Positions 54,852-63,689 are shown, counted from the first letter of the stretch. The stretch is DNA of 64,000 nucleotides from Kineococcus mangrovi (GCF_041320705.1 NZ_JBGGTQ010000001.1:186001-250000), one strand, 5' to 3'. The notes: a model not told the origin generated them from the letters alone. Program-made: numbers and translations.

Positions 54852-55220
54852 CGAGCCGGCCTGTAAGCCGGATCCTGTACCGCCGTCGCCGGCGGTGGCG
54901 ACCATCCCTCTAGGACGTGCGTCGCCGCACGCCTCCAGCGACCTACCCGGCAGCTCGGGCGGGCCGCCCTCGAACGCTGCCTGTCTGGTCTTGCTCCGGG
55001 TGGGGTTTGCCGAGCCGCGCTGGTCACCCAGCGCGCTGGTGGTCTCTTGCACCACCGTTTCACCCTTACCGCCCCGGTCTCCCGGGGAGGCGGTTTCCTT
55101 TCTGTGGCACTGTCCCGCGGCTCACGCCGGGTGGCTGTTAGCCACCACCCTGCCCTGTGGAGTCCGGACTTTCCTCGGCGACCGGGCGAACCCGGCCGAC
55201 GCGGCCGCCCGGCCGACTCG
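54852..55220 (-). ncRNA. rnpB: RNase P RNA, bacterial type A
   Basis: The minus-strand RNA has the P1 helix from 55211-55220 with 54852-54861 and the conserved GAGGAAAGTCCGGACTCC and ACAGGGCAGGGTGGTGGCTA segments near its 5' end. It also carries the GTGCCACAGAAAG region and GGTAAGGGTGAAACGGTGGT, with GCAAGACCAGACAGGC further on. About 369 nt is a normal length. It is the catalytic RNA that matures tRNA 5' ends. Exact ends are inferred from P1. Confidence 0.95.
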
Positions 55221-55284
55221 TCCGGCGCCAGCCTAGGCCATCCGGAGGGGGCGGGACGCCGCGCAGGCCCTAGGCTCCCCCCTC

Positions 55285-56028
55285 GTGCTCGTGCTGCTCC
55301 CCCCGTCGGAGACCAAGTGGGCGGGGCCGCGACGCGGTGCCCCGGTCCGCCTCGACGCCCTGTCCCACCCCGAGCTGACGGCGGCGCGCGAGCAGGTGCT
55401 CGACGCGCTGGTGGAGGTCTCGGCGCGCCCCGACGCGACGGAGCTGCTGGGGGCCGGGGCGAGCCTGGCCGACGTCGTCGCCGCGAACACGACGCTGCGC
55501 ACGCGCCCGGCGGCGCGGGCCGCGCAGGTCTACACCGGGGTCCTGCACGACGCGCTCGACCTGCCGTCGCTGCCCGCGAGCGCCGCGCGGCGCGTCCTGG
55601 TCGTCTCGGCGCTGTGGGGGGTCCTGCAGCCGCGCGACCGCGTCCCGGGGTACCGGTTGTCGATGGGCACCTCGCTGCCGGGGGTCGGCCCGCTGGCGGC
55701 GTTCTGGCGCCGGCACCTCACCGGGGTGCTGCACCCGGCGGGGGTCGTCGTGGACTGCCGGTCCGCGGCGTACGCGGCGGCGTGGGTCCCGGACGCGGCG
55801 ACGGCGGGGCGCACGGTGACCGTCCGCGTCCTGGCCGGTGGGAAGGTGGTCTCGCACCACGCCAAGCACACCCGCGGTCTGGTCGCCCGCGCGCTCCTCG
55901 AACGCGGCGGCCGGCCGCCGAGGGACCCCGGCGCGCTGCTGGACGCGGTGTCGGGACGCTTCGAGGCGAAGCTGCTGGAACCCGCGCGGGTCGGTGCGTC
56001 GTGGACGCTCGAGGTCGAGGCGCCCTGA
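55285..56028 (+). CDS. yaaA: YaaA/UPF0246 family peroxide stress protein
   Basis: The 247-residue protein shows LVLLPPSETKWAGP at its N-terminus, the YTGVLHDALDL block, RVLVVSALWGVLQPRDRVPGYRLSMGTSLPG, WRRHLTGVL and KVVSHHAKHTRGLVARALLE. In Escherichia coli YaaA limits iron-dependent oxidative DNA damage. GTG 55285 has TAGGCT (55271-55276) 8 nt upstream, suggesting a leaderless transcript. A permease gene follows after 1 nt. Confidence 0.88.
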   Translation: MLVLLPPSETKWAGPRRGAPVRLDALSHPELTAAREQVLDALVEVSARPDATELLGAGASLADVVAANTTLRTRPAARAAQVYTGVLHDALDLPSLPASAARRVLVVSALWGVLQPRDRVPGYRLSMGTSLPGVGPLAAFWRRHLTGVLHPAGVVVDCRSAAYAAAWVPDAATAGRTVTVRVLAGGKVVSHHAKHTRGLVARALLERGGRPPRDPGALLDAVSGRFEAKLLEPARVGASWTLEVEAP

Positions 56029-56029
56029 G

Positions 56030-57178
56030 GTGTGGTGGGCGTGCGGGGTCGCGGGCGCCCTCGTCGTCGTCACGGGCCTGCTGGGCCGCGACGACCTCGC
56101 CGAGGTCGCCGGGCGGGCGGGGCCGGTCCTGGCCTTCCTCCTGGCGGTGACGGTCGTCGCCGAGCTGGCCGACGCGGCCGGGGTGTTCGACGCGGCCGCG
56201 CGGCTGGCGGCGCGGGTCGGGCGGGGGCGGACGTGGCGGCTGTGGCTGCTCGTCGTCGTGCTCGGCACCCTGTCGACCGTCGTCCTGTCCCTGGACACGA
56301 CGGCGGTCCTGCTGACCCCGGTCGTGCTGGCGCTGGCCGCGCAGCTGCGGCTGGACCCGTTGCCGTTCGCGGTGACGACGGTGTGGCTGGCGAACACCGC
56401 CTCCCTGCTGCTGCCGGTCTCGAACCTGACCAACCTCATCGCGCTGAACACCCTGGGCGACCTCGGGGTGCGCGGGACGGTGGGCTTCACGTCGCTGTCG
56501 TGGGCGCCGTTCCTGGCGGGTCTGCTGGGGGCCGTCCTCGTCCTGGGCCTGACCTACCGGCGGCGGCTGCGCGGGAGCTACGCGGCGCCCCCGGCCGCAC
56601 CGGAACGGGACCCCGTGCTGTTCCGGACGTCGGCCGTCGTGTGCCTCCTGCTGGCGCCGGCCTTCGTCAGCGGCATCACGCCGGCGGTCCCGGCGGCCGT
56701 GGCCGCGCTCGTCCTGGTCGTGCTCTGCGCCGTCCGCCGGCGCGAGGCGCTGTCGCTCGCGCTCCTGCCGTGGCGGACGGTGGTCCTCGTCAGCGGGCTG
56801 TTCCTCGTCGTCGAGGCGGCCCGGGTCCACGGCCTGGAGGACCTGCTGCGCCCCGTGGCGGGGACCGGTGAGGGCTTCGCCGACCACCTGCAGCTGGCCG
56901 GGACGGCCGCGCTCACGGCGAACGTGGCGGACAACCTGCCCGCCTACCTGGCGGTGGAACCCCTGGCCGGCAGCGCGCACCGGCTGCTGGCCGTCCTCAT
57001 CGGGGTCAACCTCGGGCCGCTCGTCACGCCGTGGGCCTCGCTGGCGACGCTGCTGTGGCTGGACCGGTGCCGGGCGCGCGGGGTGGCGATCTCGCTGCCG
57101 CGGTTCGCCCTCCTCGGGCTCGTCGGGGCGGGCGTCTGCGTCACGGGCGCGACCGCGGCCCTGCAGCTGACCCGCTGA
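56030..57178 (+). CDS. ArsB/SLC13-type ion permease
   Basis: The 382-residue membrane protein has about ten helices and the IT-superfamily hairpin pattern: LDTTAVLLTPVVLALAAQL, VWLANTASLLLPVSNLTNLIAL, WAPFLAGLLGAVLVLGL, and in the second half GTAALTANVADNLPAYLAVEPL and GVNLGPLVTPWASLATLLWLDRCRARG. The family exports arsenite or transports Na+/dicarboxylates; the substrate here is unknown. GTG 56030 is 1 nt after the yaaA stop. Confidence 0.82.
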   Translation: MWWACGVAGALVVVTGLLGRDDLAEVAGRAGPVLAFLLAVTVVAELADAAGVFDAAARLAARVGRGRTWRLWLLVVVLGTLSTVVLSLDTTAVLLTPVVLALAAQLRLDPLPFAVTTVWLANTASLLLPVSNLTNLIALNTLGDLGVRGTVGFTSLSWAPFLAGLLGAVLVLGLTYRRRLRGSYAAPPAAPERDPVLFRTSAVVCLLLAPAFVSGITPAVPAAVAALVLVVLCAVRRREALSLALLPWRTVVLVSGLFLVVEAARVHGLEDLLRPVAGTGEGFADHLQLAGTAALTANVADNLPAYLAVEPLAGSAHRLLAVLIGVNLGPLVTPWASLATLLWLDRCRARGVAISLPRFALLGLVGAGVCVTGATAALQLTR

Positions 57179-57190
57179 GGAGCGCACCGC

Positions 57191-57673
57191 TCACAGCTCG
57201 CGGTGGTGCTCTTCGAAGGCCGTCCGCATCCCGGCGAGGAAGCGGCGGACGACGCCGAGCTCGGCGTCGTCGAAGTCGCCCATCACGACCCCGCTGCGAC
57301 GGCCCAGGGGCCCGAAGAACGCCGTCGCCAGCTCCTGGCCGGGTTCGCCGTAGCGCAGGAACACCTTGCGGCGGTCGGTCTCGCCACGGTCCCGGCGCAG
57401 GTGCCCCTTCTTCTCCAGCCGGTCAACGACACCGGTGGCGGCCCCGGTCGTGACGTCCAGCAGACCGGCCAGCTCCCCGGCCGTCAGCGGGTCGTCGGCG
57501 ACCTCGCGGCGCATGACGTGGATGAGCGCCTGCAGGTCGGTGGGGTGCAGGCCGTGCCGGTGGGCGAAGGCGTCGGCGATGCGCTGGGACGTGGCGGTCA
57601 GGTCCCGCAGCTCGTCGACGACGTCCTGCTCGAGACGGGCCCGGGGGGTGTCGCGCGGTCGGTACATGCTCAT
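57191..57673 (-). CDS. MarR-family regulator of the divergent MMPL transporter
   Basis: The 160-residue winged-helix protein contains HRHGLHPTDLQALIHVM, ELAGLLDVTTGAATGVVDRLEKKGHLRRDRGETDRRKVFLRYG (recognition helix and wing), and C-terminal dimerisation helices. The gene is divergent from the MMPL gene with a perfect 15-bp palindrome between them. It probably represses both genes until an inducer binds. Confidence 0.92.
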   Translation of the reverse strand: MSMYRPRDTPRARLEQDVVDELRDLTATSQRIADAFAHRHGLHPTDLQALIHVMRREVADDPLTAGELAGLLDVTTGAATGVVDRLEKKGHLRRDRGETDRRKVFLRYGEPGQELATAFFGPLGRRSGVVMGDFDDAELGVVRRFLAGMRTAFEEHHREL

Positions 57674-57706
57674 CGGTGTGCCATCCTACCTCTCGCCCGT
57701 CAGACT

Positions 57707-57721
57707 TCTCAGTGACTGAGA
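57707..57721. promoter_or_regulatory. MarR operator palindrome
   Basis: TCTCAGT-G-ACTGAGA is a perfect 15-bp palindrome centred at 57714, 21 nt before the MMPL GTG and 33 nt before the marR start. Position and symmetry fit a MarR-type binding site. Confidence 0.7.
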
Positions 57722-57742
57722 GATCAACCGAAAGAGGTTTTC

Positions 57743-59809
57743 GTGCGCTTCCTCACCGGCCGCACCACCGCCTGGCTCGTGCTGCTGGCCGCCGTCGCGT
57801 TCGCCGGCCTCGTCAACGGGGTGGCCGGTTCGGCCCCCGAAGGCACCTCGGCCGCGACCGGCAGACCCCCGGCCTCCGCCGAGTCCGTGCGGGCCGCCGA
57901 GCTCGCGGGCCGGCTGCCCGACGACGGGCAGGGCACCCTGCTCGTCGTCCACTCCCGCGACGGCGGGCTCACCGACGCCGACCTCGCCGCCGCCTCCCGC
58001 CTGGGCCGGCCGATCCCCAGCCGGGACGGCGAGGCCGCCCTCGTCACCGTGACCGTCCCCGTCGACGTCCCCCGCGAGGAGCTCGCCCGGACCGTCGCCG
58101 ACGTGCGCGACCGGGCCCGCCAGGACCTGCCGCCCGGGCTCACGGTCGAGGTCACCGGCGGTCCCGCCTTCAGCGTCGACATCGCCGACTCCTTCTCCGG
58201 CGCCAACACCCGACTGCTGCTCGTCACGGCCGGTGTCGTCGCGCTGCTGCTGCTCGTCACCTACCGCTCCCCCGTCCTGTGGCTGGTCCCGCTGGCCGTC
58301 GTCGGCGCGGCCGACCAGGTGACGACCCGGTTGCTGGAACTGCTCGGGCGCCTCACCGACACCCCCGTCGACCCCTCGGCCACCGGCATCACCAGCGTCC
58401 TCGTCTTCGGCGCCGGCACCGACTACGCCCTGCTGCTCATCGCCCGCTACCGCGAGGAGCTGCGCCGCGAACCGGACCGGCGCGCCGCCATGCGCGCCGC
58501 CCTGCGCGGGGCCGGACCGGCCATCACCGCCAGCGCCACCACCGTCGTCCTCGCCCTGCTGACCCTGCAGGCCGCCGTGCTCCCCAGCGACCGGACGATC
58601 GGGCGGGACGCGGCCATCGGCATCGTCGTCGCCTTCGCGTTCGGCCTGGGCGTGCTGCCCAGCGCGCTCGTCGTCTGCGGCCGGAAGCTGTTCTGGCCGT
58701 TCGTGCCGACCGTCGGGTCCACCGACACCACGCGCACGGGCGTGTGGTTGCGCATCGCGAGCGCCGTCCTGGCCCGCCCGGTCCGGGTCGTCGTCGGCTC
58801 GGTCGTGCTGCTGGGGATCATGGGGGCCGGGCTGAGCGGGGCCTCGCTCGGGCTGTCGCAGACCGAGCAGTTCCGCGTCAGCGCCGAGTCGGTCGACGGC
58901 TCCCGCACGCTGTCCGAGCACTTCCCCGGCGCCGCCGCCGAACCCGCCCGGGTCCTCGTGCGCGGCGGGGACGCCGCGACCGTCCAGCGGGTCCGCACCG
59001 CCGCCGAGGGCGTACCGGGCGTCGAGGGGGTCACCGCGGGCCGCAGCGCCGGCGGGACGACCGAACTGCTCGCGCGCCTCACCGCCGACCCGGGCACGGC
59101 CGCCGGCCGGGAGACGGTGCGCGCCCTGCGCGAGGCCGTGCGCGCCGCCGACCCGGGCGCGCTCGTCGGCGGGACGGAGGCCGAGGCGCTCGACGTCCGG
59201 ACGGCGAGCGTCCGCGACCTGCAGGTCGTGGCGCCGCTCGTCGTCCTCGTCGTGCTCGTCGTCCTCATCGTGCTGCTGCGCTCGCTCGTGGCGCCGCTGC
59301 TCCTCGTGGCGACGGTGCTCGCCACCTACGTCGCCGCGCTCGGCGCGGCCTACCTGGTGTTCACGCGGTTGGCCGGCATCCCGGCGCTGGACACCCAGGT
59401 CCCGCTGCTGTCGCTGCTGTTCCTCGTCGCGCTCGGGGTGGACTACAACATCTTCCTCGTCACCCGCGTCCGGGAGGAGACCCCGGCCCTGGGCACCCGC
59501 GAAGCCGTCCGGGTCGGCGTCGCCGTCACCGGCGGGGTCATCACGAGCGCCGGGATCCTGCTGGCGGCCGTCTTCGCCGTCCTCGGCGTGCTGCCGCTCA
59601 TCGTGCTCACCCAGATCGGGGTCGTCGTCGGCATCGGCGTCCTGCTGGACACGTTGCTGGTGCGGACGGTGCTCGTCCCGGCGCTGTTCGCGCTGCTGGG
59701 CCACCGCGCGTGGTGGCCCAGCGAGCTGGACTCCCCCGGTGCGGGGGGCCGGCACCGCGCTCAGACGCGGTTGACGGCCAGCACCTCGCAGGACCCGTCG
59801 GCGCCGTAG
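57743..59809 (+). CDS. MMPL-family RND transporter
   Basis: The 688-residue membrane protein has two MMPL halves. Each has one helix, an extracytoplasmic domain and a bundle of helices: first half about 1-325 (LLLVTAGVVALLLLVTYRSPVLWLVPLAVVGAADQVTTRL ... FGAGTDYALLLIARYREEL), second half about 335-670 (VVALVVLVVLVVLIVLLRSLVAPLLL-type helices, then LFLVALGVDYNIFLVTRVREE). The GTDYALL and GVDYNIF motifs hold the proton-relay Asp-Tyr pairs. It exports lipids or toxic compounds. The gene end overlaps the convergent RNase H gene by 49 nt. Confidence 0.92.
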   Translation: MRFLTGRTTAWLVLLAAVAFAGLVNGVAGSAPEGTSAATGRPPASAESVRAAELAGRLPDDGQGTLLVVHSRDGGLTDADLAAASRLGRPIPSRDGEAALVTVTVPVDVPREELARTVADVRDRARQDLPPGLTVEVTGGPAFSVDIADSFSGANTRLLLVTAGVVALLLLVTYRSPVLWLVPLAVVGAADQVTTRLLELLGRLTDTPVDPSATGITSVLVFGAGTDYALLLIARYREELRREPDRRAAMRAALRGAGPAITASATTVVLALLTLQAAVLPSDRTIGRDAAIGIVVAFAFGLGVLPSALVVCGRKLFWPFVPTVGSTDTTRTGVWLRIASAVLARPVRVVVGSVVLLGIMGAGLSGASLGLSQTEQFRVSAESVDGSRTLSEHFPGAAAEPARVLVRGGDAATVQRVRTAAEGVPGVEGVTAGRSAGGTTELLARLTADPGTAAGRETVRALREAVRAADPGALVGGTEAEALDVRTASVRDLQVVAPLVVLVVLVVLIVLLRSLVAPLLLVATVLATYVAALGAAYLVFTRLAGIPALDTQVPLLSLLFLVALGVDYNIFLVTRVREETPALGTREAVRVGVAVTGGVITSAGILLAAVFAVLGVLPLIVLTQIGVVVGIGVLLDTLLVRTVLVPALFALLGHRAWWPSELDSPGAGGRHRAQTRLTASTSQDPSAP

Positions 59810-60852
59810 CGCAGGATCGTCCGGGAGCCGGGGTCGACGTGGATGCGGCGCTGCACCTGCGGCCCGGCCCCGAGCACCGAGCGCAGCAGCACGCGCAACG
59901 GGTCGCCGTGCGTGACGAGGACGACCCGCTGCCCGGGCCACCGGCGCAGCACCTCCTCGCGCGCGGCGAGCACCCGCCGCTCCACCGCCCGCAGCGACTC
60001 CCCGCCGGGCGGGGCCGCGTCGCCGGAGTCGTTCCAGGCCGCGAACTCGCGCGGCCACCGCCGGACGACCTCCGCGGACGTCAGGCCGTCCCAGTCCCCG
60101 AAGTCCGTCTCGTCCCACTGCGGGTCGACGACGACGCGCACGCCGAGGCGCTCGGCGATCGCGTCGGCGGTCTGGCGCGAGCGGCGCATCGTCGAGGACA
60201 CGACGACGTCGGCGCCGGCCACCTCCGGGCACGCCGCGGCCGCGGCCGCCTCGGCCAGGCCGCGCTCGGACAGCTCCGGGTCCGGCCCGTACCGGCCCGA
60301 GACGCGGCGCTGCTCGGTGAGCGGCGTCGAGCCGTGCCGGACGAGGACGATGGTCGTCGGCGGGCCGTCGGGCTCGACGGCCCGGGACGCCGCGGACGCA
60401 GCGGCGGGCTCGGGGGCCGTCGTCGTGCGCTGCCACTGCTTCCCGGCGGCGGCCGCGTCCATCGCCTCGTTCGCCAACCGGTCGGCGTGGGAGTTCTGGG
60501 CGCGCGGGATCCACCCGTAGTCCACGTGCGAGCCCGCGAGCGAACGCGCCTCCTGCGCCAGCACCCGCATGTCGGCGTGCTTGACCTGCCAGCGGCCCGA
60601 CATCTGCTCGACGACGAGCTTGGAGTCCATCCGCACCTCGACCCGGGCGTCGGGGTCGATCGCCTGCGCCGCACGGAGCCCGGCGATGAGCCCGCGGTAC
60701 TCCGCGACGTTGTTGGTCGCCTTCCCGATGGACTCGGCGACCTCGGCGAGGACCTCACCGCTCGCCGCGTCCTTGACGACCGCGCCGAACCCGGCGGGGC
60801 CGGGGTTGCCGCGCGACCCGCCGTCGGCCTCGATCCGCAGGACGCGGCTCAC
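59761..60852 (-). CDS. Bifunctional RNase H / phosphatase (histidine phosphatase family)
   Basis: The 363-residue fusion matches mycobacterial Rv2228c. The N-terminal RNase HI-type domain (about 1-135) has IEADGGSRGNPGPAGFGAVV with catalytic Asp, NVAEYRGLIAGL with Glu, and MDSKLVVEQM with Asp. A linker of about 30 residues leads to the phosphoglycerate-mutase-type domain with LVRHGST (catalytic His), SSTMRRSRQTA, WDETDFGDWDGLT and VTHGDPLRVLL. GTG 60852 overlaps the previous stop by 4 nt. It removes RNA from hybrids and hydrolyses phosphate esters. Confidence 0.93.
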   Translation of the reverse strand: MSRVLRIEADGGSRGNPGPAGFGAVVKDAASGEVLAEVAESIGKATNNVAEYRGLIAGLRAAQAIDPDARVEVRMDSKLVVEQMSGRWQVKHADMRVLAQEARSLAGSHVDYGWIPRAQNSHADRLANEAMDAAAAGKQWQRTTTAPEPAAASAASRAVEPDGPPTTIVLVRHGSTPLTEQRRVSGRYGPDPELSERGLAEAAAAAACPEVAGADVVVSSTMRRSRQTADAIAERLGVRVVVDPQWDETDFGDWDGLTSAEVVRRWPREFAAWNDSGDAAPPGGESLRAVERRVLAAREEVLRRWPGQRVVLVTHGDPLRVLLRSVLGAGPQVQRRIHVDPGSRTILRYGADGSCEVLAVNRV

Positions 60853-61604
60853 AGGCCGGATTCCTCCGTGCGCACCAGGACGCGCCCGCACTCCTCGCAG
60901 AACACGACGTCGTCGGAGGCCGCCCGGCGGATCTCGGAGAGGTCGGAGGCGTTGAGCTCGAGCTGGCAACCCCCGCAGCGCCGCGAGCGCAGCAGGGCGG
61001 CGCCGACACCGCCGCGAGGGGCCCGGACCTTCTCGTACAGGGCGACGAGCGCGTCGTCGATCCCCATGACGACGGCCTGCCGGCGGGCCAGCACGGCCGT
61101 CTCCTCCTGGGCGACCTCGGCCAGCGAGGCGTCGCGGCGGGCGGTGACGTCGGCGATCTGCTCGGTGAGCTCGGTGTCGGTCGTCGTCAGCTCAGCGGCC
61201 GCGAACTGCACCTGCTCCAGCCGCTCCATGACGACCAGCTCCTCGTCCTCCAGCACGCCCTGCCGGCGGGCGAGGGACTCCAGCTCGTGCTGCAGGCCCT
61301 GCAGGTCCTTGGCCGACCCCGTCCCGGACTCCAGGCGCCGGGTGTTGCGGGCCGCGCGGTCCCGGACCTGGGCGACGTCGGCCTCGGCCTTGGCCACCTG
61401 GCGCTCGACGTCGCCGACGAGGGTGCGCGCCGCCACGAGCATGTCCGCCGAGCGGCGGCGTTCCTTCTCCAGCCCGTCGAGCTCGGTCTGCTCGGGCAGC
61501 GTCGCGCGCCGGTGCGCGAGCTGCGCCAGACGCGTGTCGACGGCTTGCAGGTCCAGCAGACGCTGCTGGTCGATCGCGGGAGCCTTGGGCATCGCCCCGC
61601 TCAC
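60849..61604 (-). CDS. CT398-like coiled-coil zinc-ribbon protein
   Basis: The 251-residue protein has a long coiled coil (about 10-190) and a C-terminal four-cysteine ribbon (RRCGGCQLELN ... VFCEECGRVLV, about 205-245). Homologues lie between Nif3-like and RNase H genes in mycobacteria (Rv2229c). A role in nucleic-acid or membrane-associated processes has been suggested for the family but is not settled. It overlaps the Nif3-like gene by 4 nt. Confidence 0.88.
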   Translation of the reverse strand: MSGAMPKAPAIDQQRLLDLQAVDTRLAQLAHRRATLPEQTELDGLEKERRRSADMLVAARTLVGDVERQVAKAEADVAQVRDRAARNTRRLESGTGSAKDLQGLQHELESLARRQGVLEDEELVVMERLEQVQFAAAELTTTDTELTEQIADVTARRDASLAEVAQEETAVLARRQAVVMGIDDALVALYEKVRAPRGGVGAALLRSRRCGGCQLELNASDLSEIRRAASDDVVFCEECGRVLVRTEESGL

Positions 61605-62488
61605 TCTCCTCGGCTGGGGACGCGCAACGTCCAGGGGTCGGTGCGCGTGGTGGACACGTGGGCCTCAACGGTACGGCCGCCGTCGGCCAGGGCGACGACC
61701 AGGCGGTCGGCGCAGCCGGCCAGCCAGGGCCACTCGCTGGCCCAGTGCGCGACGTCGACGAGGTGGGGGCGGCCGTCCTCGAAGGCGGCGCGCTCGCGGG
61801 CCTCCGAGGCCGGGTGGTGGCGCAGGTCGGCCGTGACGTAGACGTCGGCCCCGCTGGCGCGGACCTGCTCGAAGAGGCTGTCGCCGGACCCGCCGCAGAC
61901 GGCGACGCGGCGGACGAGGGCGTCGGGGTCGCCCGCGACGCGGACCCCCTGCTCGGTCCCGGGCAGCGCGGCCGCGACGCGGTCGGCGAAGTCGCCGAGG
62001 CGCTCGGGGGCGGCCAGGGTGCCGACGCGCCCGATGCCGAGGTCGGGGTGCCCGGGCAGCGGGTCCAGCGGGACGAGGTCGTCGAGGTCCAGCACCCGGG
62101 CCAGGGCGTCGGACACGCCCGGGGCACCCGCGTCGGCGTTGGTGTGGGCGACGTAGAGCGCCAACCCCGCCGTGATCGCCCGGTGCACGACACCACCCTT
62201 GAACGTCGTCGCCGCGACCGAGTGCACCGGCCGCAGCAGCAGCGGGTGGTGGGTCACGAGCAGGTCGGCCCCGGCGGCGATCGCCTCCTCGACGACCGCG
62301 GCGACGGGGTCGACGGCGAAGTGGACGCGCCGCACCGGTGCGGCCGGGTCCCCGCAGACCAGCCCGACGGCGTCCCAGGACTGCGCCCGGTCGAGGGGGT
62401 GCATGACCTCCAGCGCGTCGGTCACCTGCTGGAGGGTGGGCGCGTCCGCGCCGGGCGAGGGGGCCGCAGGGATCACGGACGCGAACAC
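61601..62488 (-). CDS. Nif3-like dinuclear metal centre protein
   Basis: The 295-residue protein has the Nif3/YbgI metal ligands: WDAVGLVCGDP, LLVTHHPLLLRPV, YVAHTNADAGAPGVSDALA and the C-terminal DVYVTADLRHHPASEARE, DVAHWASEWP. The family forms hexameric toroids with a two-metal site and unknown physiological role; the GTP cyclohydrolase label seen in databases is not proven. Order with the zinc-ribbon and RNase H genes equals Rv2230c-Rv2228c. Confidence 0.92.
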   Translation of the reverse strand: MFASVIPAAPSPGADAPTLQQVTDALEVMHPLDRAQSWDAVGLVCGDPAAPVRRVHFAVDPVAAVVEEAIAAGADLLVTHHPLLLRPVHSVAATTFKGGVVHRAITAGLALYVAHTNADAGAPGVSDALARVLDLDDLVPLDPLPGHPDLGIGRVGTLAAPERLGDFADRVAAALPGTEQGVRVAGDPDALVRRVAVCGGSGDSLFEQVRASGADVYVTADLRHHPASEARERAAFEDGRPHLVDVAHWASEWPWLAGCADRLVVALADGGRTVEAHVSTTRTDPWTLRVPSRGE

Positions 62489-62543
62489 TAACGCCTCACG
62501 GGCGGCTACCGTGGTGCCGCCGGACCCCGCGGGGGACGGCGTG

Positions 62544-62616
62544 GGGCCCGTAGCTCAGTTGGTAGAGCACCGCGTTTACACCGCGGCTGTCGTCGGTTCG
62601 AGCCCGGCCGGGCCCA
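62544..62616 (+). tRNA. tRNA-Val (anticodon TAC)
   Basis: The 73-nt cloverleaf has acceptor GGGCCCG (62544-62550) with CGGGCCC (62609-62615), D-arm TAGCTCAGTTGGTAGAGC, anticodon loop TTTACAC with TAC, and T-loop TTCGAGC. CC follows the discriminator A at 62616. Confidence 0.95.
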
Positions 62617-62621
62617 CCCCC

Positions 62622-63131
62622 TCACCCCTCGATCGCCGCCAGGTGCTCGCGCAGCGGCCGCGGCGCGCCGTGCTCCCCGCGCAGCAGCCACCGCACCCGG
62701 CCGTCCTCGACGAGCAGGGACGAGCGCCGGGCCACCCCGAGGTCCTCGTCGAAGGCCCCCAGGGCCCGGGCGACCTCCCCGTGCGGCCAGAAGTCGCTCA
62801 GCAGCGGGAAGGGGAGGACGCGGTCGTCCGCCCACGCCCGCAGCGCCGGCACGGGGTCGCACGACAAGGCGCACAGCTGCACCCCCGCCGCGTCGAAGCG
62901 CTCGACCTCGAAGGCCAGCGCCCCGAGCTCGGCGGTGCAGTGCGTGGAGAAGGCCGCGGGGACGCACACCAGCAGCGCGGGCCCGTTCTCCCACAGCTCG
63001 CGCAGTGCGAGCCGCTCGCCGTGCTGGTCGGGCAGGACCGCGTCGGGCACCGGGAAGGCGTCCCCGACCCGCAGGTTCAGCGGCGCCCGCTCTTCGGCGT
63101 CGTCATCCGCGTCCCCGCCCAGTTCGCGCAC
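62622..63131 (-). CDS. Peroxiredoxin (AhpE/Bcp-like)
   Basis: The 169-residue redoxin-fold protein has VGDAFPVPDAVLPDQHGERLALRELW, the peroxidatic Cys65 in FSTHCTAEL, and LLSDFWPHGEVARALGAFDEDLGVARRSSLLVEDGRV. The motif is FSTHC rather than the usual P-x-x-x-T-x-x-C with Thr three before Cys shifted. ATG 63131 lies 55 nt inside the upstream DUF3052 gene; a later start is possible but none has a better context. DUF3052 followed by an AhpE-type gene matches Rv2239c-Rv2238c. Confidence 0.85.
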   Translation of the reverse strand: MRELGGDADDDAEERAPLNLRVGDAFPVPDAVLPDQHGERLALRELWENGPALLVCVPAAFSTHCTAELGALAFEVERFDAAGVQLCALSCDPVPALRAWADDRVLPFPLLSDFWPHGEVARALGAFDEDLGVARRSSLLVEDGRVRWLLRGEHGAPRPLREHLAAIEG

Positions 63132-63505
63132 GCGCTCACGCTGGAGGTCGCGTGCAGACCGGCGGTGGGGGCCGCTTCGTCGATCTCGGCGGCGGGCACG
63201 TGCCCGGTCCGCCCGTTCTTCGGCGTCAGGAGCCAGACGATCCCGCCGTCGGCGAGGTTGGTGATGGCGTCCACCAAGGCGTCGACGAGGTCGCCGTCCC
63301 CCTCGCGGTACCAGCAGATCACCACGTCCGCGACGTCGTCGGCGTCCTCGTCGAGGAGCTCGGAGCCGACGATCTCCTCGACGGCCCCCCGGAAGTCCTC
63401 GTCGACCTGCTCGTCCCAGCCGAACTCCTGGACCAGTTGCCCGGACTTGAAGCCCAGCTTGGCCGCTGCAGCCACATCCGCCGCAGGGTCCGCGGTCGCA
63501 CCCAC
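63077..63505 (-). CDS. DUF3052 family protein
   Basis: The 142-residue cytosolic protein is close to the actinobacterial DUF3052 family: AAKLGFKSGQLVQEFGWDEQVDEDFRGAVEEIVGSELLDEDADDVADVVICWYREGDGDLVDALVDAITNLADGGIVWLLTPKNGRTGHVPAAEIDEAAPTAGL. The conserved ending SSVSACANWAGTRMTTPKSGRR is present. Family function is unknown. GTG 63505 is used. It overlaps the downstream peroxiredoxin start. Confidence 0.88.
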   Translation of the reverse strand: MGATADPAADVAAAAKLGFKSGQLVQEFGWDEQVDEDFRGAVEEIVGSELLDEDADDVADVVICWYREGDGDLVDALVDAITNLADGGIVWLLTPKNGRTGHVPAAEIDEAAPTAGLHATSSVSACANWAGTRMTTPKSGRR

Positions 63506-63689
63506 TGATGACCTACCTTCCTCGAGGCCCCTGGAGGTGGGGCTCTTCGACAGTCCTGACCTCCTAGTGGAGCGGAGGAACGGTGTCCTGCGCAAGACGA
63601 ACCGCGCCACGGTCCGGTCACGACCTCTCCACGGGGCGGCGCCGGACGTCCGCGGAGCCCTCACCGGTGAAGGGTGAGACGCTGGTGCC
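63506..63689. other. Divergent intergenic region DUF3052/fdhD
   Basis: The 184-bp gap contains the start regions of both divergent genes. I see no conserved operator, RNA or additional gene in it. Confidence 0.4.

Noticed and set aside
62544-62616. tRNA-Val as an attachment site for an element
   Set aside because: The only duplicated attachment core found is in glnA. No partial tRNA copy or integrase lies near the tRNA.
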